Made by a program: the position numbers and the translations under genes
Shown: piece after piece, positions 49,520 to 61,140 of the stretch
Layout of the letters: the number at the start of each line of letters is the position of its first letter
Numbering within the stretch: the first letter of the stretch is position 1
The notes under the pieces: model-generated
What the model was told of the DNA's origin: nothing
Seen by the model: only the letters and a program-made list of their open reading frames with translations
The model's database searches: none
Assembly: GCF_030272615.1 (NCBI RefSeq)
Contig: NC_081409.1
Span: 205,527,364-205,591,363, forward strand
DNA: 64,000 nt
Direction of reading: 5' to 3'
Source of the DNA: Cryptomeria japonica
Taxonomy: Eukaryota; Streptophyta; Pinopsida; Cupressales; Cupressaceae

Positions 49520-49640
49520 AAGGGTCTGCAGGTGGGTCCAGTGGTAAAACCTGGGACTTTTTCTATCCTGGCTAAGGTTTGAGCCCCCCCCGTTTTCCAA
49601 TAGTGGCCTTGCACTTAGTTATCTTAAATAAATTATTAAA
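49520..49640 (+). mobile_element. tRNA-derived SINE
   Basis: GGTGGGTCCAGTGGTAAAAC (A box) is followed 40 bases on by AAGGTTTGAGCCCC (B box), the spacing of a tRNA-type pol III promoter. The rest (CTGGGACTTTTTCTATCCTG) would not fold as a tRNA, and an AT-rich tail follows. Best read as a SINE rather than a tRNA gene. Confidence 0.6.
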
Positions 49641-50450
49641 AAAAAATATTTAAGATAGAAATAGATAAGTAGGATGTTTCTTCTAATGACACATATTCAA
49701 TTTACAATTATAGTTAATAAAGAAAGTATTTAGGTTTTCATCATTATAGACACAAGCAAAACAATTAATATAATTTTCAACAGTTACACATGTAAGAAAT
49801 ATTGACAGCATATAGTGTTTCTATTATTTTTATTTTATTTTTTATTTTAGAATAAATAAATAAGTTAGATATTTTCTTTGTTTTTTAAGTAATTGTTATA
49901 AGTGTTAGTAAAATATATTATAATAAAAATAAACATAAACATCAAAATAATGTGAATGTAAGGACAATTTTGTCATAATGATCAATTCAATGACTTATAT
50001 GTTGAAGTATGAGGAAGTATTGCTAGTAGTTTCTGGATTTGATTGTGTGAGAACTCTCTTGCATTCTGATGATGAATCACAGAGTGATTCGAAACACAAT
50101 ATTTGAATGGATTGTGGAAATCTTATAGCTTTGTATGAGGAAGTGATTGGTATTTTGTTATCAAAAGCAACAAAATGAATTTCATAATGCATAAAAATGC
50201 TATAGTAAATAGAAGTATGTCAATAAAAGGAGACAATAGAAGATCCAAAGTTTTCATCATCATAATCTTTTTAATTAATTTATTATTTTGGAAGTGAAAT
50301 GTATAAATAAAATATAAGATCTTTTTTAGTAAACTTTTTGAAGCTTATTTATTAATTCTATTAAAATGTCATTGAAATATAGTGAAACTATATGAAGATC
50401 ACAAAACTATTGAAATAAAAGTGTAATTATATAATTTCATGTAATCTTTA

Positions 50451-53129
50451 CAATAATGGTGGTTATAAAATGAGCCGAGAGATTAGTTCATCAAATTTTT
50501 ATATGAACATCATATGTTCATTTTATTGCAGCCCTAATAACACATGCTAATGGTCTTCCACGACGTCGTCTATGTAAAAGGTGGAAATTATGTGATGTAA
50601 TACACCATCAACCACTTAATCTAACTCAAATATTTGATTGATAAATACATGTCATAAGAATTTGAGAATCTTTTATTATCACTTTATATGAATAATGTCA
50701 ACATAGTGGGTAAAACTCAACTCCTAGCAAATCATAACAATTTAGACCCATCAAGTAAATTATCAAGCATTCACTTATTCTCTATGAAAAAACTATTTAA
50801 TATGGATGAACAATGTACACGTATCATCTTCCAAGACAACTCCATAGTGATCTACATGATTAATCAGAGGACAAATAGAAAAATATATCATTTATAACTC
50901 TTGTAGATACCCAATACTACCCACACCTAACTACACACAATTTTGTTCCATTATAATGTTAATTACATAAAGTTAATTATTTAATTAACCTTTACAATAG
51001 TCTTCCAATCATGAATTAAAAAAATATAAAGTAATTATTTAATTAATTATAATTTATCATCATTTCCTTTATATTTCAACCTTAATTTAATAAATCCATG
51101 TTCATCAAGTTCATATCTTCATCCTCAAAGAATTAGATAAATACAAACTATTTATTTGATTCCCCCGCCCTCAATTAATTGGTTGAATAAATCTAATTAG
51201 TTGACTAGTTAATCCACTTGCACAAGTAAAATCATGATTAATCTAATTAATCATAGGTTACATCAATCTAATTTATTTAAAAGTCCTCTTATCTAATTCC
51301 AACCATCCATCTCACTTATTTTCATTAAGTGTTCCTATTCTTATAAAGGATTTTAGGCCATACATGATTACTGGGGATAGACCGTATAGAGTAAGATTTT
51401 GTGATAATTGCTTTAGTCACACAATAGCGCTAAGTCTTTTCCTTTCACAAAGTTGTTCTGGTATGTTTAATTTCTTTCTCATTGGACTTTTAAGGCTCAA
51501 TAGAAGCCTTTGTTGAACTATGTGGTTGTTTTTTTTAAACCCTTATTTATAATCAAGGTTATAAGTAAATTCCATTGTTGGTAAAATAAATGGTTATTTG
51601 AATATGACATAACTTTATAATTTAATTCTAAATGAGTATTTGAAGGGCTTTGAAATCAAACTTCAAATTTAGGATTTCCAATTATTTGGAAATCTTGGAA
51701 TTTAGTAAATTTCAAGTGTAGAAAATTCCTTAAGTGTCTTTTAGGGATTATAACATGTTGACTATTTATTAAGGCTAATAGCCCATTGTATAATATCTTG
51801 TGTTTGGGACTTGGGAATTGTTGTGCCTTGCACTCATGCCTCTTTTTGCTACTTGGTAAAATGAGGACCCCCCTCTTCTGTTTTCCTTAGTCCCCTAGGG
51901 GTTTTCACCCTAATGTTTTCATTGTCCTCTCCCTGTTTTCTTTTATCTTAGAACCCCTTCAATTTTTTCTTGTATCTTAAATATAATTATCAAATGACAC
52001 CCTTACTCCAAAAATTTTAAAGAATGTTAGTCTATCTTAAGTGTTTTTATCAAATATCATTAATTCCTACTTAAGAAAATTGAGTCTTAAGTAGAAATTG
52101 AATCCAATCAAATCTTAATTAAAAAATTTAGTCTATCTTAAGTATAAAGAATCATCCATCATCAAATGAAATTGTTTTTTAAAGTCTTCAATTTTGATCC
52201 CCGGGCAACTATCATCCACCATCTTTCAAAACCCATCCATGATACCAAATCCCAATCCTTAATCAAAAAATACAATTTGAACATCAAAATTTGGTTAAGG
52301 ACTTAATCTCCTTCATCTTCCATATTGTTTCACCATCACCAAAATCCTTCATCCAAGGATCCTAACCCTAATCCACTACCAAACATATCAAATCCAACCT
52401 TCCATTAAAAAATCAAGACCTTAATGTGATCCCATCCTTAACCAAAATGTATTTATCTAGCATTAAAGTCTATCTTAAGTACAGTCATAAAACACCACCA
52501 GTTCCTACTTAAGAACTTTGCCTATCTTATGGGGAAACCAATTCTAATCAACTCTTTCTTAATAATGTTCGTTTATCTTAAGTATAGAGAATATAACCTC
52601 ATATAAATCATTTTAAGGTGTTAACATTTTATCTCAAAGCATTCATCATTCTTTGTCTTTTGAGAGTATCATCCATATCTAATCTCAATCCCCAAAACCG
52701 ATTTCTTTTGGAAGCAATTTGGATGCCAAATCTAAAATGCATAAAGCCAAAAATCCACATGCATCCAAGGATCACCATGTCTCATTAAAAATACATTCCA
52801 AAGAAAAGAAAAATCTAATCCAAGATCAAAAAGTTAAATTCAAAAGGCCGCAAAAGCCTATGAATAAAAAATCAACATAAAAAAGCATGTTGATTCCAAA
52901 TTACGCATTGAATCAATACATCTTAAAGAGCAATCAAAATTGGCATCCAAACTTGCTAATCTAATAGCTTCCTCCTCTCCTAAGTCCTCCAATCATCTAT
53001 AAAAGTATCTCCTCCAAATTCATTTTGGATCCCTACGTGCCACAATCCAAATTCACCCCTTCACAAAACCTACTTCTTCAAAACTTCATCACCCTTCAAG
53101 ATGTGTGCTAGTGTTGATCTTGTCAACAT
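50451..53129. other. no gene seen
   Basis: AT-rich, then C/A-rich from about 52000. TCTATCTTAAGT recurs near 52033, 52132, 52469 and 52575, mostly in plus orientation, suggesting a decayed tandem or dispersed repeat. A 69-codon open frame near 50688 has no feature I trust. Confidence 0.4.
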
Positions 53130-53504
53130 TGTTAGAAACATGGTTGTTTTTGCACCAAAATATTGACTTGTTAATGCCCACTACAACTGCAAGATTTAAT
53201 GAATCCACAGTAAGCGGTTAAGTCATGCCACAACCTAAGTGTTGCACCACATAACATAAGGAGACCAAGGGCGCACACCTTGCAACAATCCCCCCAAACG
53301 CAAGCGAGTGGTTTGAACCTGTGACCTAGGCTCTGATACCACTTGTTAGAAACACGATTGTCATTACACTAAAAGATTGACCTGAAGTAATGCTTGATAC
53401 AATCACAAGATTTAATGAATCGACGGGAGGTGGTTAAGCCATGTCACAAACCCAAGCACTACACTGCACAACACAAGGAGACCAAGGGCGCACAATCTAC
53501 AACA
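53130..53504 (-). mobile_element. TRIM (miniature LTR retrotransposon), 375 bp
   Basis: LTRs 53130-53287 (158 bp) and 53344-53504 (161 bp) share AAGATTTAATGAATC, GGAGACCAAGGGCGCACA and ends TGTTAG/CAACA. Only 56 bp lie between them. That middle part has, on the minus strand, a tRNA-iMet primer site (TGGTATCAGAGCC, 53329-53341) two bases inside one LTR. At the other end it has a purine tract (TTTGGGGGGA). There is no coding capacity. The flanking five bases AACAT and AACTT agree at four positions, so the target duplication has drifted. Confidence 0.9.
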
Positions 53505-53779
53505 AACTTTCCAGCCACTCATATACAAGTCTTTCATCATCCCACCCATAATCCAAAATTCATCCCCCATCATCCTCCTTTAATCCAATCCTTTTCATAG
53601 ATCTTTATCACTCTCCATTTCCCCATCCATTTCATCCCTCTGTCATCATTTTACCAACATCTATGAGCATACTTTCGATTATCAGGTCCACTATACCACA
53701 TTTTCAAGGGACATCATAAATGGAACTAGATGCTTGAGTCCTTCCTCCATATTACATCCACTATCTCTGGTAACAACAA

Positions 53780-55075
53780 TGTAGGAAAACTGAGAGGGGG
53801 GTGAATCAATTTTCACCAAACTTAATCTCAACTTCAGATCTGATCAAGAACAACAATATAAAATATAAACACCACATCAATAGCACACATAACACATATA
53901 TTTTTGATGTGGAAAACCTGGTTAAGGGAAAAACCATGGTGGGATCCTACCCACAATATGATGATACTTTACAGTAGTGTGTGTAAGTATTACAATGCAG
54001 AATGCGCATGCATTCAAGCACACTGCTTAGAGCTCACTTCTCAAAAACCACAAAGGGATACAACCCTAGGAAGGCTCACTACCTTACAAAGATCAGACAA
54101 CAATCCAGATTACATGAATTGAAAGAATAGCATCTCCAAATGCCTGATCACAGTTCCGGTTAAGCACATTGCCTGCACTGCAACTCACTTCTTCACTTCT
54201 TCACTCTTTTGAAAGATTAATTTTCTTGTTCACACATACAACACTCTCAAAGAAAATAGACACAACTGCAGACATACATCTTACATGATTACAACACTTA
54301 TTTATACAAATCATCAACCTTAACCTCAAGGTCAGCTCAGTGCATAAAACCTAATTACAAAATTACATCACACAATACATAAATAAATATGCAGATCAAT
54401 ACAATGTCAGAAAGGACATAGCATGGACTCAAATCAAAACCTTGAACACGCAAGACCATCAAATATCTTGTCAAGATCATCCGCAACACGCAAGAACCAT
54501 CAAGTCGGCCAAAAAGTCGTATAACACGAAGAATACCACCGGACCAATAAAATATTCAATAATGTGCACCACGATCAATGCGGGCAACCAAAATGCATAG
54601 AACACAATCAAAGAACATCAACAAGAAACATGAATTCCTCTGCAACAACCGCAACAACTTGGATAACTAGAATCATCATCATTTCATCACCAAAGCTCAA
54701 GAACACCAACAACAAACTGAAAGATACGCTAATGAAGTTCCAATCATGAACATCTTGAGCTAAGGACACACATGAACATCCCGAACACTCTCCAAAATAT
54801 GCACAACATAAAGAATCAATTTTGGAACAATGCAAGCTAGAAAATTGCAACTCTGCAATACAAAATCAACAGAAAAACTAATCATCACACCAGATCACAT
54901 AAATCGATCAAATCACCTTCTAAAACACTAAAACTCATACTGAATCAACTAGAGATAATTATTTCAAAACCGATTAATCTGGAGATCAACACATCTGCAA
55001 CCAAACCAACTCTCTGCAACACCGAAGCACAAGAAAAACAAAAATATGTTGACATCAATGACAACAACACATTCC
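53780..55075 (-). mobile_element. LTR-like remnant, copia-type family
   Basis: It opens TGTAGGAAAACTGAGAGGGGG and continues with GGGTGAATCA, GGGAAAAACCATGGTGGGAT and ACCCACAATATGATGATAC, the block order of the LTRs at 29496 and 35694. The probable end is near ATCAATGACAACAACACATT (about 55060). No internal region or second LTR is present and I could not fix a target duplication, so it is a solo LTR or a fragment. Confidence 0.65.
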
Positions 55076-55079
55076 AAAA

Positions 55080-55720
55080 AATCTAATATCCAACATATCT
55101 TATATATCCACTTATCCACCTTCTTATCCCTATCCCTTGATATTTCAAAAAAGTTAAAAGAAAATGAAAAAAATGAAAAAAGTAAAGAGAAATTAGTCAT
55201 CTGATGGTAAAAACTAGAACCTTGGGAAAGTGACATGATGAAAAGCTAGTAGATAAACATCATGTGTAGTACCTAATCCTCTTGCACTCTATACTTGGGA
55301 GCAACCTTCATCCATAATATCTTACCCACCACATAATCCATTATCTCTCATTCCCTATGCATCATCCTATCCAACTCCACCCTCTCTTTTCCACCTTTGA
55401 TTTTCACAAGGCTAAGAATCCTCATAACCATCATGTATCTTATCTATCTCATCTTATCTACTTGTTTCATTTCATATCCCTTATCCCATATCCTTTATTC
55501 ATGTCCAATTACATCCTCCCTTCCCTCCCTTGATCTTCATAAGGACAGTAGATAAATATTCAATGCATACATCTATATCTTATCCACTCGAGTGATTTTT
55601 GATAATATTACCCATATCCTCTAATATCCTCCATGTCTCTCATCTTATATTTATCTTTCCATCCTATCAAAATACACCCCCTTCCCTTCTTTGATCTTGA
55701 TAAGGATCCCAAGAGAAAAG
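55080..55720. other. no gene seen
   Basis: C/T-rich with repeated TTATCC, TCATCTTATC and CCTTCCC words; low complexity. It ends where the copia LTR begins. Confidence 0.4.
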
Positions 55721-57496
55721 TGTTAGTCCCAACTAGTGCTGAGAGGGGAGGGGTGAATCAACACTTAATCACAATTTCACAATTTAACTTTTATCTTAAA
55801 TCTTCATTCATCTAAGATCCAACAATATACTTAATCACTGAAGTAAAATATGCAAGCATGAAATGTTGACAGTGACACCAAGGATTTATCTCATGGAAAC
55901 CTAATAGGGAGAAAACCATAGTGTGAGTAGGAACTCACAAAATTTTCACTCTTCTGGAGTACGCCCGGTTAAGAGCCATCCATGTCAGGAGATTACAAAG
56001 ACATTGTTAGGTGCCACCCAGTTAAGGGATTTGATCAAGGTTGGTTAGTACCTTTACCTTGTTAAAGGTATCCTGGTTAAAGGACTTAGAACATCAGTTA
56101 AGATGTTACCCGATTAAGGGATTTTACAATAGGGACCTGTTAAAGTCCACCCAGTTAAGGGATTTATGTTGCAGTTGTTAGAAAGCAACAGATGGATGAT
56201 CTGCTGAATTAGCTACTAATAGCTTGATCAGATCTCAATATGCATTCCACTCAATACACATCGGTTGTGTCTTCTCTACACAACACCGGTTTCCTTCTTA
56301 CACCTTCGACTATTCACTCAGCCGGTTACCTATCCCTTGGCACTGCACTGTGTCGATCCTCTGACCTTTGGCTATGCACTCTGTCAGTCCTCTGTCCTTC
56401 GGCTCTGCACTTATCTAGTCCTCTATCCTTCGGCTCTACACTCAACCTATCCTCTGTCCTTCGGCTCTGCACTCAGTCGGTTCTCTTTCTGTCGACTCTG
56501 CACTTAGTCGATATACCTCACACACACACTCAACTGTGCTAACACCTCTTAGCACTTCCTCTCACTCTGCTCTTCACCTTGGATCGCCTTCAACAAGATT
56601 TCCTTTTTTCAAATTTCACGATCAAAACTTTCAGAAGGAGCTCCAGAACTCTTTATATATTTTCTGTCGACATCTTCAGGCATATCCTCAATTAGATCAA
56701 TCAAGAATTTTAGAAGATTTCAAACCCAAACTCTCTCACTCTTTCTCTACGTGCCTTTCAACAATTTTGCTAAGTGTTCAACCAGTTCTACCACCACATC
56801 TCCCAAGGATAGAAACTTCTGAGTCAAGTTTAGTCAAATCAATGCGAACCAGAGAATCCTCATGTAATCATGCTTGACTACATGATAACTGAAAATTAAC
56901 TTTACCAACAAATGATTTGGTGTAGACACAAGCTTACCAACTCATTCTTTGCCACCGCAACTAAATGGTCGATCACTACTCTAAGATTTATGGTGATCGT
57001 CTGTCTTCCTTCTATCATACCGGTGTACCGGTATGTAACTACACTTCTTACTTTACCGGTTCATTCTTTGGCTATCGGTTTGTTGTGCTAGCATCATGTC
57101 TCTCCCCTATTTGCCAGTGAGTTACCGGTTGGTTGGAGCAAACAAGTTTCCTTGCCTAAGTCACCTTTTGTGACTTCACCACCACCAGAGTGACCAATCT
57201 TTCTGAGTGATAGATCGGTTAACTTAATTTATCTTTCCTTGAGCTGAACTAAACTTTGGTCATTCAATACCAATGTTGTTTCCATTTACTATTTCTTACT
57301 GAACAACAACACCACTCTACCTATACCACTTCACCAGTAAGTGTTGGACATCAATGGCAAACACTTCAAAATTTGGCTAATTAGATGCATGCTTCTTCAT
57401 CTTTGTAACAGTCCAGTCATTCTGCCCTAAGTGAAGAATATCTCCCCCTGTCACTGATATCTGCCAATGCTCACCAATTCTCAAACACTCTAAACA
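55721..57496 (-). repeat. 3' LTR of the copia element (element sense)
   Basis: Starts TGTTAGTCCC on the plus strand, with GAGAGGGGAGGGGTGAATCA near 55740. Repeated CCAGTTAAGGGATTT words lie at 55970-56170, and a 31-bp tandem repeat (GGCTCTGCACT core at about 56371, 56402, 56433, 56464 and 56495) follows. ACCGGT-rich sequence comes next. The inner edge near 57496 is set by the purine tract AAAGGGGGAGATA; a second tract near 57442 is the alternative. Confidence 0.7.
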
Positions 57497-57739
57497 TATC
57501 TCCCCCTTTGACAACAATGCCAAGGAGTCCATTCTGAACACTTACAAGACTGCTCCCCCTAACTAGAGTAGTCCACACTCATCAATCTAGTTGTTTTTAT
57601 TTGAAAAACTTGAAATTATACTAGATTGATGCAGAACCTTGTTTGCTTACTATACTAAATGGAGGGGCATAACCCCCAACTTACCTCTGAGATAGTCAAA
57701 GGTTTCCTTCTATAGTGGCTTGGTGAATATATCAACCAC

Positions 57740-59054
57740 CTACTCTTTTGTTGGTATGTACTCCAACACCACTTCCTTTTCTTGAAATTGTTCCCTTAGA
57801 TAGTGATATTTGATGGCTATATGCTTCATTTTGGAGTGCATCACCGGGTTCTTAGATATGTCAATGGCATTGGTGTTGTCACAATGAATCACTACCGGTC
57901 CAACCACTTTTTCTTGAATTCCTTCCAGCAGTTGCTTGATCCAAACTATATGTGTGCAGTTAATTGCAACAGCTACATACTCAGCTTCAGTTGTAGATTG
58001 AGATATGCAGTTTTGTTTCTTACTTGTCCAAGATACAATCCTTTCTTCGAGAAAGAATACTCCTCCACTGGTTCTCTTCATGTCATCGATATTTCCAGCC
58101 CAATCTGAATTAGTGAAGACACTTAGACTAAAATCTCCTTTGTGTGGATACTAGAGACCATACTCATTAGTCCTTTTTAGGTATCTGAGTATTCTTTTGA
58201 CTACCATCATGTGAGTTTCTTTTGGATTTGCAAAAAATATAGCAACCAAACCAATAGCTTGTGCTATGTCTGGTCTTCTATGTACTGCATACTGTAATTT
58301 ACTGATCATGGACCGATAAAGTGTCTCATTCACTTCTTCAGCCTCATCATGTTTAGATAGGTTGCAACTAGTAACCATTGGAGTTCCAATAGGTTTGCAA
58401 TCTTCCATTCTGAAAGTCTTAAGAATTTCTTTTATGTACTTACTTTGACTGATAAAGATGTCATTCTTTAATTGAGAAACTTGTAGGCCAATAAAAAACT
58501 AAATCTCACCAATCATGGACATCTCAAATTCTTGTTGCATTTGTCCTACAAAGCTTTTGCTCATCTCCCCCAAAGATGATGTCATCTACAAAGATCTCAA
58601 CAGTTAGGTGTTTTCCTTAAGCTCCACTAATTAGATATAGGTTATTGTTATCACTGGTTCTTTTGAACCCAATGCTTAGCAGATATGAGTGTAACCTCTC
58701 ATACCAATCTCTCTGTGCTTGTTTTAGTCCATATAGAGCGTTCTGCAACCTGCATACCATATTCTTCCCATCTTCATATGCAAACCCTTCTGGTTGCTCT
58801 ATGTATACTTCTTCCTCTAACACCCCATTTAAGAACGTCTATTTGACATCCATTTGGTATACTTTAAACCTTTTATAAGTAGCATAGGCCAGTAGAATTA
58901 TGACCCCTTACAGTCTAGCTATCGGTGCAAAGGTTTCTCCATAGTCCAAACCTTTTTTTTTAGCATAGCCCTTACAGACCAATCTTACCTCGTTTCTTAT
59001 TACCTTACCAGTTTCATCCATCTTATTTCTGAACACCCACTTGGTGCCTATTAT
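57740..59054 (-). pseudogene. copia reverse transcriptase and RNase H, broken
   Basis: RT pieces in order: IIGTKWVFRNKMDETG, KGYAKKKGLDYGETFAP, then QMDVKQTFLNG with LEEEVYIEQPEGFAYE, VCRLQNALYGLKQA, and EIFVDDIIFGGDE near 58590. The catalytic motif is FVDD, a change from the usual YVDD. Then RYLKRTNEYGL and the RNase H: SWTSKKQNCISQSTTEAEYV, HCDNTNAIDISKNPV, HSKMKHIAIKYHYLRE. The frame is lost between 58617 and 58410 and near 58150. Confidence 0.92.
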
Positions 59055-59734
59055 TGTATATGGTAAAAATGGAAACAACAATATTGAAAGACTGAATAGA
59101 TTCAACCATAAAACCCTAGCCTAACAAAAACAAAGATCCACCATAACATATGAAGATTACATAAGACAATGCAAATCAATGAAATCACAAAGGTTATACC
59201 ATGACATGTCCAATAGGGTTTGGATCTCTATTCTTCCTATCTCCATTGATTTTGCTTGATATATTTGCTCTCAGATTTTATGTTTGCACGAGATCTCAAC
59301 AAAGAATGGAAATGTGGTTGATAGCTAGATCGCATATGAAAGCTCGAATGCTAGAATGCTTGGGAGTCTGAATGCTTAAAAGATCATTAGGGTTGATAAT
59401 GAAAGAATCATCTTCTTATATAGAAGACACTATAAGAAATGGAGGGATAAGATTGAGAGGTGTAAAAGAGAAATGGTCGGCTAAGATTAGAGGGTAGGTA
59501 GAGGAAATAAGAAAATAATGAGAGGGTAGGTAGTGTAGGAATCAAGAGATGAATGACATGTGTCATAGGTAGAAAAGGTTAATGAATTAATTAAATAAAT
59601 AAAGATTTATTTAATTAATAGAAGAAGTGGGATTAATTAAATAAATAAGAGTATTTATTTAATTTAAGGGAAGGATAATTTAAATAAATAAAAATATTTA
59701 TTTAATTAGATAGGACAATTTTAGGTGTCTACAT
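59055..59734 (-). repeat. LTR of a nested element (3' LTR in element sense)
   Basis: 680 bp starting TGTATATGG on the plus strand and ending GTGTCTACA, i.e. TG...CA. Directly inside it, minus strand AAAGAGGGGCAAAA (59735-59748) is a polypurine tract, so this is the 3' LTR of an element on the minus strand that continues to the right. The left flank ATTAT (59050-59054) is the predicted target duplication; its partner must lie beyond 64000. The LTR interrupts the copia RT between codons. Confidence 0.75.
59586..59707. repeat. three AT-rich inverted repeats inside the LTR
   Basis: 59586-59600 and 59605-59619 are perfect 15-bp reverse complements (ATTAATTAAATAAAT). Similar hairpins follow at about 59632-59665 and 59677-59707. 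Spacing is about 45 bp. Confidence 0.8.
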
Positions 59735-59959
59735 TTTGCCCCTCTTTGAGACAATGTAGCTTGTCGCATTGTTTCAAAGAAGATAAGATGAATTGATACA
59801 AAGTTGCACCAAGATGGGAATGATATGCCCCCTCGAGAGATTGGATGAAAATGTCTAAAAAGATCACAGACAATCTCTTGATAAGAAATAAATGCTAGAA
59901 AGGATAAGATAGAGTGACAAAGTCATGAGATAAAGAAGACTGACGTGGGAGGCTAGGGC

Positions 59960-60060
59960 TAGGGTAGTGTATAATATAGACTACGAGGGAGAACATTCTC
60001 ATTGTCATCCACACAGCTAAGAGATTAGAGTGCAAAGAGAGTAGAGAGCAGTCAACAAAA
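59960..60060 (+). promoter_or_regulatory. promoter and leader of the mobile-domain gene
   Basis: TATAATATA lies at 59970-59978, about 85 bases above the ATG at 60061, and the start context is AACAAAAATGG. This supports the start and shows that the gene had its own promoter, opposite in direction to the surrounding LTR element. Confidence 0.6.
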
Positions 60061-60359
60061 ATGGCATTGGTGCACAGATTCGATCGTGTTCACCGATATC
60101 AGAGGCCAACAAATGCAGGAGAGCCGGTAAGTACCACAAAACCTCCTTGTACCTTATTGCATTAATTGTTGTCATAAATGCATGTTAGGTAGGGTAATAA
60201 ATGTGCATTAGGTAGATTGCAAAAAATATCAAGCGGGGGGGAAAAATGCTAAGGTGTGTTTGCGTTGGTGCCAGGCACTTCTGGGTAGGCTAGGCGCATC
60301 AGTGTCAAGTATAACTGCGTTTGTGATTGTAATAGTGTGTGTGTTAGATGTGAGCACAT

Positions 60360-60480
60360 CGGTGAAATGAAGGTGCGTTTATGCAGTATGCAAGTGTGTT
60401 TGTGTCATGAATGCGCATTTGTGCAGTATGTAGGACAGGCGCATTTGTGAAGTATGCAAGCGTGTTTGTGTCATGAATGC
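60360..60480. repeat. 66-bp tandem repeat in PMD intron
   Basis: GTGTTTGTGTCATGAATGC ends at 60414 and again at 60480, with GCAGTATG and GCGCATTTGTG in between; about two copies, with looser CGTTTGTG words upstream. Confidence 0.7.
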
Positions 60481-60501
60481 ATATTTATGTCTTCAAGGTT
60501 G

Positions 60502-60817
60502 AATCGACGGTTTTGTGATAAACATACACCGTCGATTGGATAAGTTGCTGAGAGGATACACTCAAACAGGTCCTCTAGGGAAGACTAGGGTAGCAAATAG
60601 GGCTAGGATTGAAAATTATGTGATAGAACATACATTGCCAATCAGGAAACTACTCAAGAGGATACAGTCAAGCAGAGGCCCTAGGATAGGATAAAGCGAG
60701 GCACTTTTTGATGAATAGGGAGTACTATAGAAATTGACAATTCTGTGATAGAACATACGTTGTCAATTGGATTAGGCTGAAATTGACAATTCTGTGATAG
60801 AACATATGTTGTCAAAT
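60502..60817. repeat. four copies of a 36-bp hairpin motif in PMD intron
   Basis: Copies at 60502-60537, 60608-60643, 60732-60768 and 60781-60817. Each has a 9-10 bp stem and a loop close to TTCTGTGATAGAACATACG. Stem 1 is AATCGACGG/CCGTCGATT; stem 3 is AATTGACAA/TTGTCAATT, so three base pairs changed on both sides. Copies 2 and 4 have one or more mismatches. Confidence 0.75.
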
Positions 60818-60869
60818 GGATAAGCTACTCAAGAGGATACACTCAAGTAGGTGCCCTAAAAGATAAGAT

Positions 60870-61140
60870 AAAAGAAGCACTTTGTGATGAACAGGGAATG
60901 CTACTAGGATAGATTGACATATGATAAATATAAGCACTAGGATAAAAAAGTAGCACTTTGTGATGAACAAAGAGTACCACTAGGATAAAGTGCCATATGA
61001 TAGATATAAGCACTAGGATAAAAAAGAAGCACTTTGTGATGAACAGGGAGTACCACTAGAATAAAGTGTCATATGATATATATAAGCACTAGGATAAAAT
61101 GCAATACTTTGTGATGAACAGGGAGTACCACTAGGATTGA
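60870..61140. repeat. 76-bp tandem repeat in PMD intron
   Basis: CACTTTGTGATGAACAG or a variant sits at about 60878, 60954, 61030 and 61105, giving a 75-76 bp period. Each unit continues with GAGTACCACTAGGATAAAGT and ATATAAGCACTAGGATAAAA. A looser copy lies near 60697. Confidence 0.88.

Larger units (their letters stand above)
44900..50450. repeat. segmental duplication, unit 2 (intact peroxidase)
   Basis: Counterpart of 37150-43410, as described there. Within unit 2 a further local duplication repeats TAAAAAGATGGTACATACTTG at about 46093 and 46224 (shift about 131 bp). Confidence 0.85.
55721..59054 (-). mobile_element. Ty1/copia element, 3' part, interrupted by a nested element
   Basis: On the minus strand, copia RT and RNase H run from 59054 down to about 57740, then a polypurine tract and an LTR (about 57496 to 55721, starting TGTT and ending TAACA in element sense). 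The coding frame begins abruptly with IIGTKWVFRNKMDETG at 59054, in the middle of the RT, exactly where another LTR starts. So the 5' half was probably not lost but displaced beyond the window by the insertion. Several stops and frameshifts are present. Confidence 0.85.

Noticed and set aside
49531-49590. Possible tRNA gene
   Set aside because: A and B boxes are present, but the acceptor stem and anticodon arm do not pair, and the 3' side runs into an AT-rich tail; a SINE fits better.
56240-56877. Plus-strand frames of 80-113 codons
   Set aside because: They lie inside the copia LTR over the 31-bp repeat; repetition explains the open frame.
57340-57445. Alternative inner end of the copia LTR
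   Set aside because: A purine tract near 57442 could also mark the end, but the one after 57496 matches the family wording better; kept as an uncertainty in the LTR entry.
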